Shown: positions 17,117-25,194 of the stretch, piece by piece
How positions within the stretch are numbered: the stretch's first letter is position 1
How the letters are laid out: each line of letters begins with the position of its first letter
Source of the DNA: Bradyrhizobium paxllaeri
Lineage (GTDB): Bacteria; Pseudomonadota; Alphaproteobacteria; Rhizobiales; Xanthobacteraceae
Direction of reading: 5' to 3'
Assembly: GCF_001693515.2 (NCBI RefSeq)
Contig: NZ_CP042968.1
Coordinates: 6,200,001 to 6,264,000, forward strand
DNA length: 64,000 nt
The notes under the pieces: model-generated
Database searches by the model: none
What the model was told of the DNA's origin: nothing
The model's input: the letters and a program-made list of their open reading frames with translations, nothing else
Translations under genes and position numbers: made by a program

Positions 17117-18316
17117 TCATGAGGTGTCGATCCTGATGACGGTCGCTGGAGCTGTCGGCCGATGCCGTGGCGTTGCGCCGCGTTCGAAGACCTCAATGAT
17201 GATCATACGACCGCCGCAGCATGGACAGCTCGGCTTTTTGGGATCGACGGCGGCAGCGGTAGGCTGGTCGTCAGGTTTTGCAACGGCGAGCAGTTCACGG
17301 GCGCGGGCGATGTTGTCGGCACAAGCGCCTTTGGCGAACAGGCCGTAGTGGCGGATGCGGTGCAAGCCTTTGGGCAGGACGTGGATGAGGAAGCGACGGA
17401 TGAACTCGTCGGTGGTGAGCGTCATGTGCTTGTATCGATCGCGGCCCTCGCTGCGGTAGTCCTTCCACTTGAAGGTGACGCCGCGATCGTCGAAGGCAAT
17501 CAAGCGGCTGTTGGCGATGGCAACGCGGTGGGTGTAGCGCGACAGATAGGCCAGCACCGCCTCGGGTCCGCCGAACGGGCGCTTGGCGTAGACGATCCAC
17601 TCGGCCTTGCGCAGCGGGGCGAGATAGGCCGCGAAGGATCGCGCATCGGCCAGATGGATGTTCTCGCCGAAGAAGCTGAGGCGGCCGGTCTGGTGGGCGG
17701 CGATGAGCTTCTCCAGGAACAATCGGCGGAACAGGCGGGAGAGCACGCGCACCGGGAGGAAGAAGCCCGGCCGGCAGGACACCCAGCGCTGGCCGTCGGG
17801 CGAGATGCCGCCACCCGGGACGATCATGTGCACATGCGGGTGATGGGTGAGCGCCGAGCCCCAGGTATGCAGCACGGAGGTGATGCCGATCTTGGCGCCC
17901 AGATGCTTCGGATCAGCGGCGATCGTCAGCATGGTCTCGGCCGAGACCTTGAACAGCAGGTCGTAGATCACGGCCTTGTTCTGGTAGGCGATGTCGGCGA
18001 TGGCCGCCGGCAGCGTGAACACCACGTGATAGTACGGCACCGGCAACAGCTCGGTCTCGCGGTCGGCAAGCCAGTCTTTCGCGGCGGCGCCTTGGCACTT
18101 CGGGCAATGCCGGTTGCGGCAGGAGTTGTAGGCGATCGTCGTATAGGCGCAGTCCGCGCAGCGCGCGACATGGCCGCCCAGCGCCGCCGTGCGACAGCGC
18201 TCGATCGCCGACATCACCTTCAACTGATCGAGGCTGACATGGCCGGCATGGGCTTGACGCCATGCCGGGCCATGGTTGCGGAAGATATCCGCAACCTCCA
18301 AGGCCGGGCGCGACAC
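17117..18316 (-). CDS. IS91 family transposase (HUH-type)
   Basis: A 399-residue transposase starting at GTG 18316 (VSRPALEVADIFRNHG), 14 bp after the recombinase gene. An N-terminal zinc-binding region carries CADC and CRNRHCPKCQ. The HUH motif that coordinates the metal is in LTHHPHVHMIVPGG, and the catalytic Tyr region is in LSRYTHRVAIANSR. A C-terminal CPCCGG is typical. HUH transposases move a single strand by rolling circle. The frame stays open to 18661, but that extra 115-residue Arg/Ala-rich part overlaps the recombinase on the same strand in another frame, so I reject it. No internal stop or shift is seen, so the enzyme looks intact. Confidence 0.92.
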   Translation of the reverse strand: MSRPALEVADIFRNHGPAWRQAHAGHVSLDQLKVMSAIERCRTAALGGHVARCADCAYTTIAYNSCRNRHCPKCQGAAAKDWLADRETELLPVPYYHVVFTLPAAIADIAYQNKAVIYDLLFKVSAETMLTIAADPKHLGAKIGITSVLHTWGSALTHHPHVHMIVPGGGISPDGQRWVSCRPGFFLPVRVLSRLFRRLFLEKLIAAHQTGRLSFFGENIHLADARSFAAYLAPLRKAEWIVYAKRPFGGPEAVLAYLSRYTHRVAIANSRLIAFDDRGVTFKWKDYRSEGRDRYKHMTLTTDEFIRRFLIHVLPKGLHRIRHYGLFAKGACADNIARARELLAVAKPDDQPTAAAVDPKKPSCPCCGGRMIIIEVFERGATPRHRPTAPATVIRIDTS

Positions 18317-18330
18317 GAGCGGCCTGCGCG

Positions 18331-19206
18331 TCAGCTGGGCGGTCGGCTCTCCTTGAGCTTGAGCGCGATATGCTCCAGCGGGCTCATGACCTCGCTGATC
18401 GTCTTGGTGGCGACGCGGGTATAGAGCGCCGTGGTGTCGAGCTTGGCGTGACCGAGCAGCACCTGGATGACGCGGACATCGATGTTCTGCTCGAGCAGGT
18501 GGGTGGCGAAGCTGTGCCGCAAGGTGTGCAGCGAGACGCGCTTGCTGATCTCCGCCATCTGCGCGGCGGCATGACAGGCACGATTGAGCTGGCGCGTGGT
18601 CATCGGCTGCGCCGGATCGCGGCCCGGGAACAGCCAGCCCTGTGGGCGCGCCGCCTTCCACCAGGTCCGCAGCAGGTCGAGCAAGCTCGGCGACAGCATG
18701 ACATTACGGTCCTTGCCGCCTTTGCCCTGCTCGACGCGGATGATCATGCGCTTGCTGTCGATGTCGGAGACCTTGAGCGAGACCACCTCGGTGGCGCGCA
18801 GACCGGCGCCGTAGGCCACGCTCAGTGCCGCCTTGCATTTGAGCCCCGGTGCAGCATCGAGTAGCCGCGCCACCTCCTCGACGCTAAGCACCACAGGGAG
18901 CTTGCGCGGCTCGTGAATGATATGGGTATGTTCGACGATCTCGTGCCGCTTCAGCGTGACCCGGAACAAGAACCGCAAGGTCGAGACGGTCTGGTTGATC
19001 GTCGGCACGCCAACACCGCTCGCCGTCAGGTGAAGTTGGTAGCGGCGGACATCCTCGAAGCTCGCCGTATCGGGTGATCGCCCGAGAAACGCAGCGAAGT
19101 TCTTGATTCTTTGCACGTAGTCATGTTGGGTCTTCGGCGCGAACTTGCGGATCGTCATGTCTTCGATCATGCGCCGGCGCAACGGGCTCACTGCCTCGTC
19201 GGTCAT
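18331..19206 (-). CDS. Tyrosine recombinase of the IS91-type element
   Basis: A 291-residue XerC/D-like recombinase. A SAM-like N-terminal DNA-binding domain covers about residues 10-95 (MIEDMTIRKFAPKTQHDYV). The catalytic domain has the first Arg in GAGLRATEVVSLKV, Lys in VEQGKGGKDR, HxxR in LHTLRHSFATHLLEQ, the second His in VLLGHAKLDTT and Tyr in ALYTRVA. All residues are present. Such a gene precedes the transposase in many rhizobial IS91 elements. Its role in transposition is not established; resolution of intermediates is a guess. ATG 19206 follows a short GGAGCATCCCC leader. Confidence 0.92.
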   Translation of the reverse strand: MTDEAVSPLRRRMIEDMTIRKFAPKTQHDYVQRIKNFAAFLGRSPDTASFEDVRRYQLHLTASGVGVPTINQTVSTLRFLFRVTLKRHEIVEHTHIIHEPRKLPVVLSVEEVARLLDAAPGLKCKAALSVAYGAGLRATEVVSLKVSDIDSKRMIIRVEQGKGGKDRNVMLSPSLLDLLRTWWKAARPQGWLFPGRDPAQPMTTRQLNRACHAAAQMAEISKRVSLHTLRHSFATHLLEQNIDVRVIQVLLGHAKLDTTALYTRVATKTISEVMSPLEHIALKLKESRPPS

Positions 19207-19427
19207 GGGGATGCTCCTGTCTTGAGTGAGGTTGTCGAACCCCTCGATCTCAAGGCAGGACGCCCCGTTGCGCTATCCTCTTGGCTCCGTCGCCAGCCGC
19301 GGCGCCCTACCGCGCGAGCGGTTTAGTCCTTTGGCCCTTTTCGGACCTCACGCAATATAAGACTTGAGTCCGGTATGCGCACCAAAGCGGACGTCGGCCG
19401 AGCACTCTGATCTTATGGGTTCACGCC

Positions 19428-19886
19428 CTAGCCTTTTGAATTGAGCACGACCGGCGGCGGCATAGGTGGCACGGGCGGAGGCGGTGGCGGACGGACCGAG
19501 CCTTCGAGCTTCAGCCGCTCCTCGACAACGGCAGGGCCCGGCTCCATCACGGTGCAGCCCTTGTAGCGCTGCAAATCCGCCAGCGCGTCGAGCCGCCTGC
19601 GTTCATCGATGAGCTGCTTGGGCGCATCGAGCGGGTAGCGTTCGTAGCCGTAGCCCGCCAGCGGCCCGACCGCCAGCCAATATTCCAGCCGGGCGGCCCG
19701 CCGCGCCGCGTAACGGAACGACGCCGCGATGCCGCTGCAGCTCATGGATTCATCGACCGGCAGGACAGCATAGGGCGGCGGTGGTTCGACGATCGGATAG
19801 GCATAAGTGACGCAGCCGGCCAGCGAGCAGGTCAGGCTCGCCGACAGCGAGAAATTCCTCAACCAGGCTGCGGCTCGCTTCGTCAC
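19428..19886 (-). CDS. Small lipoprotein coupled to gspD
   Basis: A 152-residue protein with a lipoprotein signal peptide (FSLSASLTCSLAGC, lipobox LAGC, Cys at about residue 25). The mature part has an Ala/Arg-rich helix and a very proline-rich tail (SVRPPPPPPVPPMPPP). It overlaps the gspD stop by ATGA, so it is translated with the secretin. No family is recognised. Position and lipidation suggest a pilotin-like or periplasmic assembly partner of the secretin, but this is inference only. The proline tail could span the periplasm or touch peptidoglycan. Confidence 0.75.
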   Translation of the reverse strand: MTKRAAAWLRNFSLSASLTCSLAGCVTYAYPIVEPPPPYAVLPVDESMSCSGIAASFRYAARRAARLEYWLAVGPLAGYGYERYPLDAPKQLIDERRRLDALADLQRYKGCTVMEPGPAVVEERLKLEGSVRPPPPPPVPPMPPPVVLNSKG

Positions 19887-22162
19887 TGTGACGTTATCCG
19901 CTGAAAGGTGTTGGCCGGTGTCCGCTCGCGCGACGTCGTGTGCGGCATGTAGACATGCATCTTGCGCCGGTACTCTTCGGTCACGAGACGGCTTTCGGTG
20001 CCGTCGCGGACCACCTTGGGCGTGATCAGGATGACGAGCTCGGTCTTCTGAACCTGATCGCCCCGGTTGGAGAACGCAGCGCCGAGCCCGGGAATGTCGC
20101 CGAGCAGCGGGATCTGGTTGCTGGACTTGTGGGCCTGCTCCTGGATCATGCCGCCGAGCGCCAGCACCTCGCCATCGTTGACGACGACGGTGGTCTTGAC
20201 GCGGCGCTGCTGGATGGTCGGCGAGTCGATTCCGGATGACGTGGTCTTCACGACCGCGCTGACTTCCTGCTCGATCTCGAGCTGCACCCTGCCGCTCTCA
20301 TTGATGCGCGGCGTCACCGAAAGGATCACGCCGGTGTCCTGCATGGTGATCGAATTGACGATCGCCGTTTGCGCCGTCACGACGCTGGTCGCGGTCTGCG
20401 TGGTGATCGGCACCTGATCGCCGATCTGCAAGCGGGCCGTCTTGTTGTCGAGAACCATCAGCGAGGGTGTCGAAATAACGTTGACGCGCGTGAGCGCGTT
20501 CAATGCGCTGAGCGTTGACGCTATGTTGGCAGCGTTGACGGCATAGTTGAAGCCGGGGAAGACGGATGCGACGCCGCCGGTCAGCGCATTCGTAAATGTA
20601 GCAGTCGGCGTACGATTTTTCTGTAGCTGCCATTGCACGCCATATTGTAGCTTGTCGTTAAGCGTCACTTCGGCGATGACGGCTTCGATCAAAACCTGAC
20701 TGGCGACGACATCCAGCCCCTGGATCACGCGAAGCACGCGCTGGTAATCCCGGTCATTGGCCATGATGAGAAGCGAGTTCTTGGTCTCGTCGGCCACGAT
20801 CTTGAGCGGCGGCTCGGCGTCCGGTGCACTACCGCTGGACGACGGCGGCCGCTCCATCGGATCCTGCGCCACTGCGTCCGGCTCGTTGTTCAGCGCACGC
20901 TGCAGGCTCTGCAGATCATTGTTGCCGGGATTGACACCACCCCGGAGCAGCCCGGCCGCCGCGTTCTGATCCATATCCGTCACCGAGCCGCCCGGTCCGG
21001 GCGACCTGGCCGAGAAGCTGGCCTGCTTCGAGCGCGGTGAAACGCTGCGCGTCGGCTGCTTCACCACTTTCATTTCGTTCGAGAACATCGACTGCAGCAC
21101 GCTGGCGAGCTCGGCGACGGGCCGGTTCTGCACCTGATAGACGTGAAGCTGCCGCTCGGAGCCGGCGGCCTTGGCATCGAGCCGCCTGATCCAGGTCTGC
21201 GCGCGCGGCAGGTAGCTCGGCTGCGACGTCACGACCAGGATGGCGCCAAGCCGGGTGTTGGCGATGAACCGCACGCGCCCCTTGAGTGGCCCTTCCTTTT
21301 CGGCGGCGAAGATCGCTTTCAATTCGTCGACCATCTTTTCCGGCTGCGAGGTTTTCACCGGAACGACGGCGAACGACATGCCCTTCATGACGTCGACATC
21401 GAATACCGAAATCGAGTCGAGCATGCTTTCGATCTCCGCCGGAGAGCCCTTCAGCGCGAGAATGTTGCGCTGGTCGTCGGCCTGTACGATGGCGCCTTTC
21501 GGCACCATCGGCTCGAGCACGCGGGCGACTTCGGTGGCGGAAACGTATTTCAGGGAAACCACGCGAATGCCGTTGCCGGCGATGGCGCTGTCGGCCGGAC
21601 CGTCGCCGGTCGCGATCGCGCCCGTCGCGGCCTGGTCGGACGGCGCAATCCGGTAGGTGCCGCGGCTTTGGACCAGCACCGCGCCGATCGGCACCAGCGC
21701 GGTCTGGAACATCTCCAGCGCTTCGGCCTTGCTGACCGGACGCGTCGTTTGCACGGAAATGACGCCGTCGACGCGGGGATCGACGACGTAGTTCACGCCG
21801 ATCATGTCGCCGAGGACGGTCTTGGCGGCTTGCTGAAGCGGAACACTCGCCAGATTGAGAACCACGTTGCCGTCGGCGCCGGCCGCCTTCCGCTTCGAAT
21901 AGGTCCCGCCGATCATGCTGCCGCTGCCGCCGTCCATGACGGCAACCGCCTGCGACGAGGGTGACGGAAGCGGCACGGCCCCGGTCGGACCGCCGGCCTG
22001 GGCATAGGTTTCATCCAGAGACACCGGCTGCCCTGAAGTCAATCTCGGTTGCGACACCGTCGTCAGGGGCGTCGCGATGGGGGTGGTGGTGCAGCCCGAA
22101 ACAACGAGTATGGCCGCCCCACAGGCGGCTAACCTCGTCGCACGGCTACGAGAAAACGACAA
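19883..22162 (-). CDS. gspD: Type II secretion outer-membrane secretin GspD
   Basis: A 759-residue secretin. A lipobox-like LVVSGC at about residues 19-24 suggests that the secretin itself is lipidated. N-domains follow (ASVPLQQAAKTVLGDMIGV; VVSLKYVSATEVARVLEPM; VYQVQNRPVAELASVL), with a Pro/Ser-rich insert near 380-450. The secretin domain begins near 470 (VLIEAVIAEVTLNDKLQYG) and holds the conserved ALNALTRVNVISTPSLMVL, VPITT and LPLLGDIPGLGAAF-like stretches (here IPLLGDIPGLGAAFS). It forms the outer-membrane channel for folded exoproteins. It is separated from gspE-K by about 14 kb of accessory DNA. gspC is not adjacent. Confidence 0.95.
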   Translation of the reverse strand: MSFSRSRATRLAACGAAILVVSGCTTTPIATPLTTVSQPRLTSGQPVSLDETYAQAGGPTGAVPLPSPSSQAVAVMDGGSGSMIGGTYSKRKAAGADGNVVLNLASVPLQQAAKTVLGDMIGVNYVVDPRVDGVISVQTTRPVSKAEALEMFQTALVPIGAVLVQSRGTYRIAPSDQAATGAIATGDGPADSAIAGNGIRVVSLKYVSATEVARVLEPMVPKGAIVQADDQRNILALKGSPAEIESMLDSISVFDVDVMKGMSFAVVPVKTSQPEKMVDELKAIFAAEKEGPLKGRVRFIANTRLGAILVVTSQPSYLPRAQTWIRRLDAKAAGSERQLHVYQVQNRPVAELASVLQSMFSNEMKVVKQPTRSVSPRSKQASFSARSPGPGGSVTDMDQNAAAGLLRGGVNPGNNDLQSLQRALNNEPDAVAQDPMERPPSSSGSAPDAEPPLKIVADETKNSLLIMANDRDYQRVLRVIQGLDVVASQVLIEAVIAEVTLNDKLQYGVQWQLQKNRTPTATFTNALTGGVASVFPGFNYAVNAANIASTLSALNALTRVNVISTPSLMVLDNKTARLQIGDQVPITTQTATSVVTAQTAIVNSITMQDTGVILSVTPRINESGRVQLEIEQEVSAVVKTTSSGIDSPTIQQRRVKTTVVVNDGEVLALGGMIQEQAHKSSNQIPLLGDIPGLGAAFSNRGDQVQKTELVILITPKVVRDGTESRLVTEEYRRKMHVYMPHTTSRERTPANTFQRITSQ

Positions 22163-22472
22163 AGAAAACCCCCAAACAAACTTCGCGCCCTGAAATAAAT
22201 TGGCACGTAAATAATCGGTAAAACATCATGGTTAATCGACAGTAAATCGGACCGCGCCCGCGGGAGAGGCGCGAAGCTGCGGCGTTTCGAAAGCAGCTTT
22301 GTGGGGAGAAAAATCAGGGGAGCAATGGGCCCGTTTCGGACCGTTTAATATTCATCCAAGGTAGAGTGAATATCGCTAGTTTGACCTGGGCGGGTGCCGG
22401 CAAAGCTGGCTGGATCAGGACGAAGCTGCTACATTTAATTTCGGCTTTTGCCTGAATGTCTGGGATGACCGT
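22163..22472. other. Upstream region of gspD
   Basis: About 310 bp without a gene. The part next to gspD is AT-rich (AAATAATCGGTAAAACATC) and should contain its promoter. No clear operator is seen. Confidence 0.4.
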
Positions 22473-22640
22473 ATGACGAACCTTGTCGCAGCTCCCGTGA
22501 GCGATACCTTCTCGATCGTTGGAACGTGCATCAACTGCACCGCTCCGGCCAGCCTGCTGGCGACCATGACCATCATCGCCATCGGCGTTACGCTGGCACT
22601 TCGCGCCGAGCGGCGCAGCGGCACTTCCCGCAAGGCCTGA
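22473..22640 (+). CDS. Small predicted membrane protein, 55 residues
   Basis: A 55-codon frame, ATG 22473 to TGA 22640. It opens MTNLVAAPVSDTFSIVGTC, has a Cys-x-x-Cys (CINC), then one clear membrane helix (ASLLATMTIIAIGVTLAL) and a basic tail (RAERRSGTSRKA). That is the layout expected of a genuine single-span small protein with a positive cytoplasmic end. No family is recognised. It converges on the 66-residue gene to its right. Support is composition only, so confidence is modest. Confidence 0.4.
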   Translation: MTNLVAAPVSDTFSIVGTCINCTAPASLLATMTIIAIGVTLALRAERRSGTSRKA

Positions 22641-22656
22641 GCGATCGACCAATCCA

Positions 22657-22857
22657 TCAAGTGAGGTCGTCGGGCTCGTATTCGACGAACTTCTTGTAGA
22701 TCCAACGCCTGCCGTCGTGCCGGCGCCATACCTTGCCCCACAACAGCCGCCCGGTAATCGAGCGCCTTGGCATCAAGACCGTCCAGAGATGCCAGGTATC
22801 GGCCCACGCCCGCTCCGGGCTGAGTGACGTGCTCTGAAACAGATTGTAGCGGCTCAT
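22657..22857 (-). CDS. Hypothetical protein, 66 residues
   Basis: A small basic, tryptophan-rich protein from ATG 22857 (MSRYNLFQSTSLSPERAWAD). It has six Trp (AWADTWHLWTVLM, LLWGKVWRRHDGRRWIYKK) and an acidic end (VEYEPDDLT). The frame is open further upstream, but the added residues are low-complexity and overlap the end of the next small gene. I recognise no domain. Its composition resembles short conserved hypothetical proteins of Bradyrhizobium. It lies 55 bp downstream of the 54-residue gene and may be co-transcribed with it. Confidence 0.5.
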   Translation of the reverse strand: MSRYNLFQSTSLSPERAWADTWHLWTVLMPRRSITGRLLWGKVWRRHDGRRWIYKKFVEYEPDDLT

Positions 22858-22912
22858 CGGACTAACTCCGGCACAAAAGTGCTGGTCGCGCCGGCGCGGG
22901 GCGACGGCGTGT

Positions 22913-23077
22913 TCACATCTCAACTTGTCTGGAACGAAGGGAAGCCACCGCGGCTGTAATACATTCGAGTTTGCGCCGCAGCTCGCACACCTCCCGATAT
23001 TTTTTCGCTAGATCCTCGGGCCGAGCCCGCGATTTACGTTTTATGACAACCTTCTGTTGCGGGCGATTTCGCTTCAT
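22913..23077 (-). CDS. Small basic coiled-coil protein, 54 residues
   Basis: Reading from ATG 23077 to TGA at 22913 gives a 54-residue protein. The N-terminus is strongly basic (MKRNRPQQKVVIKRKSRARP), and the rest is one predicted amphipathic helix with heptad-like Leu/Val/Cys (LAKKYREVCELRRKLECI, then AAVASLRSRQVEM). A GGAG about 12 bp upstream could serve as ribosome site. No family is recognised. It is the first of two same-strand small genes (22657-23077) and is divergent from rfbF. A nucleic-acid binding role is suggested only by charge. Confidence 0.45.
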   Translation of the reverse strand: MKRNRPQQKVVIKRKSRARPEDLAKKYREVCELRRKLECITAAVASLRSRQVEM

Positions 23078-23345
23078 GCTTCATCATAGCTCCGTCCGCG
23101 AACGGTTCAATTAAAGCCGCAGATTAAGCTAACCCATCAACCTTACTCAACCATATTCAACCTCAACGCGCACGATCCGCGGCATCGATTTTCAAGCCCG
23201 TTCCCGCAGGGGAACCCGTAAATTGACCGACGAAATCAAATAAACCATTCTGTCACGAAATGACGGTGCGGCCTCGCGCCCCTTCCCCATTTCATGTAGT
23301 GATACCGGTAAACCTATTAATCTCAACGAATTGAATGGCAAATTA

Positions 23346-24116
23346 ATGCGCGCAGTATTGCTGGCCGGTGGCCTGGGAACCCGCTTTGCCGAGGAAACCG
23401 ACGTCCGTCCCAAGCCGATGATCGAAATCGGCGGCAAGCCGATCCTGTGGCACATCATGAAGATCTACTCCAGCCACGGCATCAACGACTTCATCATCTG
23501 CCTTGGCTACAAGGGCTACGTCATCAAGGAATATTTTTCCAACTACTTCCTGCATCAGTCGAACGTCACGTTCGACCTTCGCGAAAACAGGATGGAGGTT
23601 CTGCAGAAGCACGCCGAGCCGTGGCGGGTGACGTTGATCGACACCGGCGAAGAGACCATGATCGGCGGCCGCATCAAGCGGATCCTCCCCTATATCGGCG
23701 ATGACGACGCGTTCTGCCTGACCTACGGTGACGGCGTGGCCGATATCGACATCACCGAAAGCATCGCCTTCCATCGCCGCGAAGGACGGCTTGCGACCGT
23801 GACCGGCACGCAGCCGCCCGGCCGCTTTGGCGCCATCAACCATCAGGGCCCCCGCGTTACCGGCTTCCAGGAAAAGCCGCGCGGCGACGGCAACTGGATC
23901 AATGGCGGCTTCTTCGTGCTGTCGCCCAAGGTCGGCGACTACATCGAAGGCGACGCGACCGTGTGGGAAAAGGAACCGATGACGAAGCTGGCGGAAGAAG
24001 GCCAGCTCAGCGTGTTCCTCCACGACGGATTCTGGCACCCGATGGATACGTTGCGGGACAAGCGATATTTGGAAGATCTTTGGTCAAGCAATAAGGCTCC
24101 CTGGAAAAAATGGTAA
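23346..24116 (+). CDS. rfbF: Glucose-1-phosphate cytidylyltransferase
   Basis: A 256-residue nucleotidyltransferase that makes CDP-glucose from CTP and glucose-1-phosphate, the first step toward CDP-linked deoxysugars. The N-terminal signature AVLLAGGLGTRFAEETD and KPMIEIGGKPILWHIM are diagnostic for RfbF. TYGDGVADID and GFWHPMDTLRDK are further family blocks. I start at ATG 23346; an upstream TTG at 23331 would add five residues. It heads a four-gene operon (23346-26684), overlapping the next gene by 7 bp. The usual partner RfbG (CDP-glucose 4,6-dehydratase) is not recognisable by name here; one of the two SDR genes may fill that step. Confidence 0.93.
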   Translation: MRAVLLAGGLGTRFAEETDVRPKPMIEIGGKPILWHIMKIYSSHGINDFIICLGYKGYVIKEYFSNYFLHQSNVTFDLRENRMEVLQKHAEPWRVTLIDTGEETMIGGRIKRILPYIGDDDAFCLTYGDGVADIDITESIAFHRREGRLATVTGTQPPGRFGAINHQGPRVTGFQEKPRGDGNWINGGFFVLSPKVGDYIEGDATVWEKEPMTKLAEEGQLSVFLHDGFWHPMDTLRDKRYLEDLWSSNKAPWKKW

Positions 24117-25174
24117 CGAAGAAAGATTCCATGCGTATTCTTATTACCGGTTCGATGGGCTATGTCGGCCCCATCCTGACGCGTCACCTCCGGCAGAAAT
24201 TTCCGGACGCCGAACTGATCGGCTTCGATACCGCATTCTTTGCCCACAATCTTACCGGAACGACCAGGCTGCCCGAGTCGCTGCTGGATCGCGTGCATTT
24301 CGGCGATATCCGCAACTTCCCGCCGGAGCTACTCGATGACGTCGACGTCGTCGTCCATCTGGCGGCGATTTCGAACGACCCGATGGGGAAGGAATTCGAA
24401 GGCGTCACTGAAGCGATCAACGAAAAGGCCAGCGTCGCGCTTGCGCAGATGGCCGAGCAGCGCGGCGTCGGCCGCTTCGTGTTCGCCTCGAGCTGCAGCA
24501 TTTACGGCGCCGCCGAAGGCCGCCCCAAACGCGAAAGCGATTCGCTCAATCCCCTCACCGCCTACGCACGGTCCAAGGTCGCGATGGAAAACGCGCTTCG
24601 CGCCAGCAACGCGGGCGAGATGACCGTCACGTGCCTGAGGTTTGCGACCGCTTGCGGCATGTCGGACCGTCTGCGGCTGGATCTGGTCCTGAACGACTTT
24701 GTCGCCAGCGCGCTGGCGACCGGCGAGATCACCGTGCTCAGCGACGGAACGCCATGGCGGCCGCTGATCGATGTGGCCGATATGGCCCGGGCCATTGAAT
24801 GGGCGATCGGACGCGATGCCGACCAGGGCGGGCGGGTCCTCGTGGTCAACGCCGGCAGTAACAAGGGAAATTATCAGGTCCGCGACCTGGCGGAGGTCGT
24901 GGCCGAGCAGTTGCCCGGCACAAGGGTCAGCATCAACACGGCGGCGCCGCCGGATTTGCGTTCCTATCAGGTTGATTTTTCGCTTTTTGCCGAACTGGCT
25001 CCGGCGCATCTTCCCGCGGTCCCGCTCGCCCAGTCGGTCCGAAATCTCCATGCCGGACTGAACGGCATGAAGTTCTCGGACAAGGAATTCCGCACATCCG
25101 CGCTGATGCGACTGAAGACGCTCAAGGACCACATTGCAGTGGGTCGCCTGTCCACCGATCTCCGCTGGCAATAA
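24110..25174 (+). CDS. NAD-dependent epimerase/dehydratase (extended SDR)
   Basis: A 354-residue extended SDR enzyme. The nucleotide-binding turn is ILITGSMGYVG (GxxGxxG), the active-site serine region is VFASSCSIYG and the catalytic pair is in YARSK. WRPLIDVADMARAIEW is the usual late block of sugar epimerases. It probably acts on a nucleotide-sugar made by the upstream cytidylyltransferase, but substrate and whether it epimerises or dehydrates cannot be read from sequence. ATG 24110 overlaps rfbF; ATG 24131 (MRILITGS), with a GAAGAAAG just upstream, is an equally likely start. The gene is followed 20 bp later by an rfbC-like gene. Confidence 0.88.
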   Translation: MVTKKDSMRILITGSMGYVGPILTRHLRQKFPDAELIGFDTAFFAHNLTGTTRLPESLLDRVHFGDIRNFPPELLDDVDVVVHLAAISNDPMGKEFEGVTEAINEKASVALAQMAEQRGVGRFVFASSCSIYGAAEGRPKRESDSLNPLTAYARSKVAMENALRASNAGEMTVTCLRFATACGMSDRLRLDLVLNDFVASALATGEITVLSDGTPWRPLIDVADMARAIEWAIGRDADQGGRVLVVNAGSNKGNYQVRDLAEVVAEQLPGTRVSINTAAPPDLRSYQVDFSLFAELAPAHLPAVPLAQSVRNLHAGLNGMKFSDKEFRTSALMRLKTLKDHIAVGRLSTDLRWQ

Positions 25175-25194
25175 TCCTCGAAAGGCCTGACATC

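Larger units (their letters stand above)
16850..19340 (-). mobile_element. IS91-family insertion element with accessory tyrosine recombinase (ends approximate)
   Basis: Two adjacent minus-strand genes, a 291-residue tyrosine recombinase and an IS91/IS801-type transposase, are the standard content of rhizobial IS91-group elements. IS91 elements have no terminal inverted repeats and make no target duplication, so I cannot fix the ends; the limits are placed in the non-coding flanks. The left flank holds the strong hairpin at 16785-16842. The element lies between the GAF-cyclase and the gspD lipoprotein, at the right edge of the accessory block that splits the T2SS locus. Both genes look intact, so it may still be mobile. 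Confidence 0.75.

Noticed and set aside
16270..17196. 308-codon minus-strand frame over the GAF-cyclase end
   Set aside because: Antisense to the cyclase catalytic domain and without a recognisable fold.
17162..18424. 420-codon plus-strand frame opposite the IS91 transposase
   Set aside because: The transposase on minus has the HUH motif and zinc cysteines; this frame is its shadow.
18317..18661. N-terminal extension of the IS91 transposase
   Set aside because: It overlaps the recombinase gene in another frame and is Arg/Ala/His-rich with no family match; the GTG at 18316 fits homologues.
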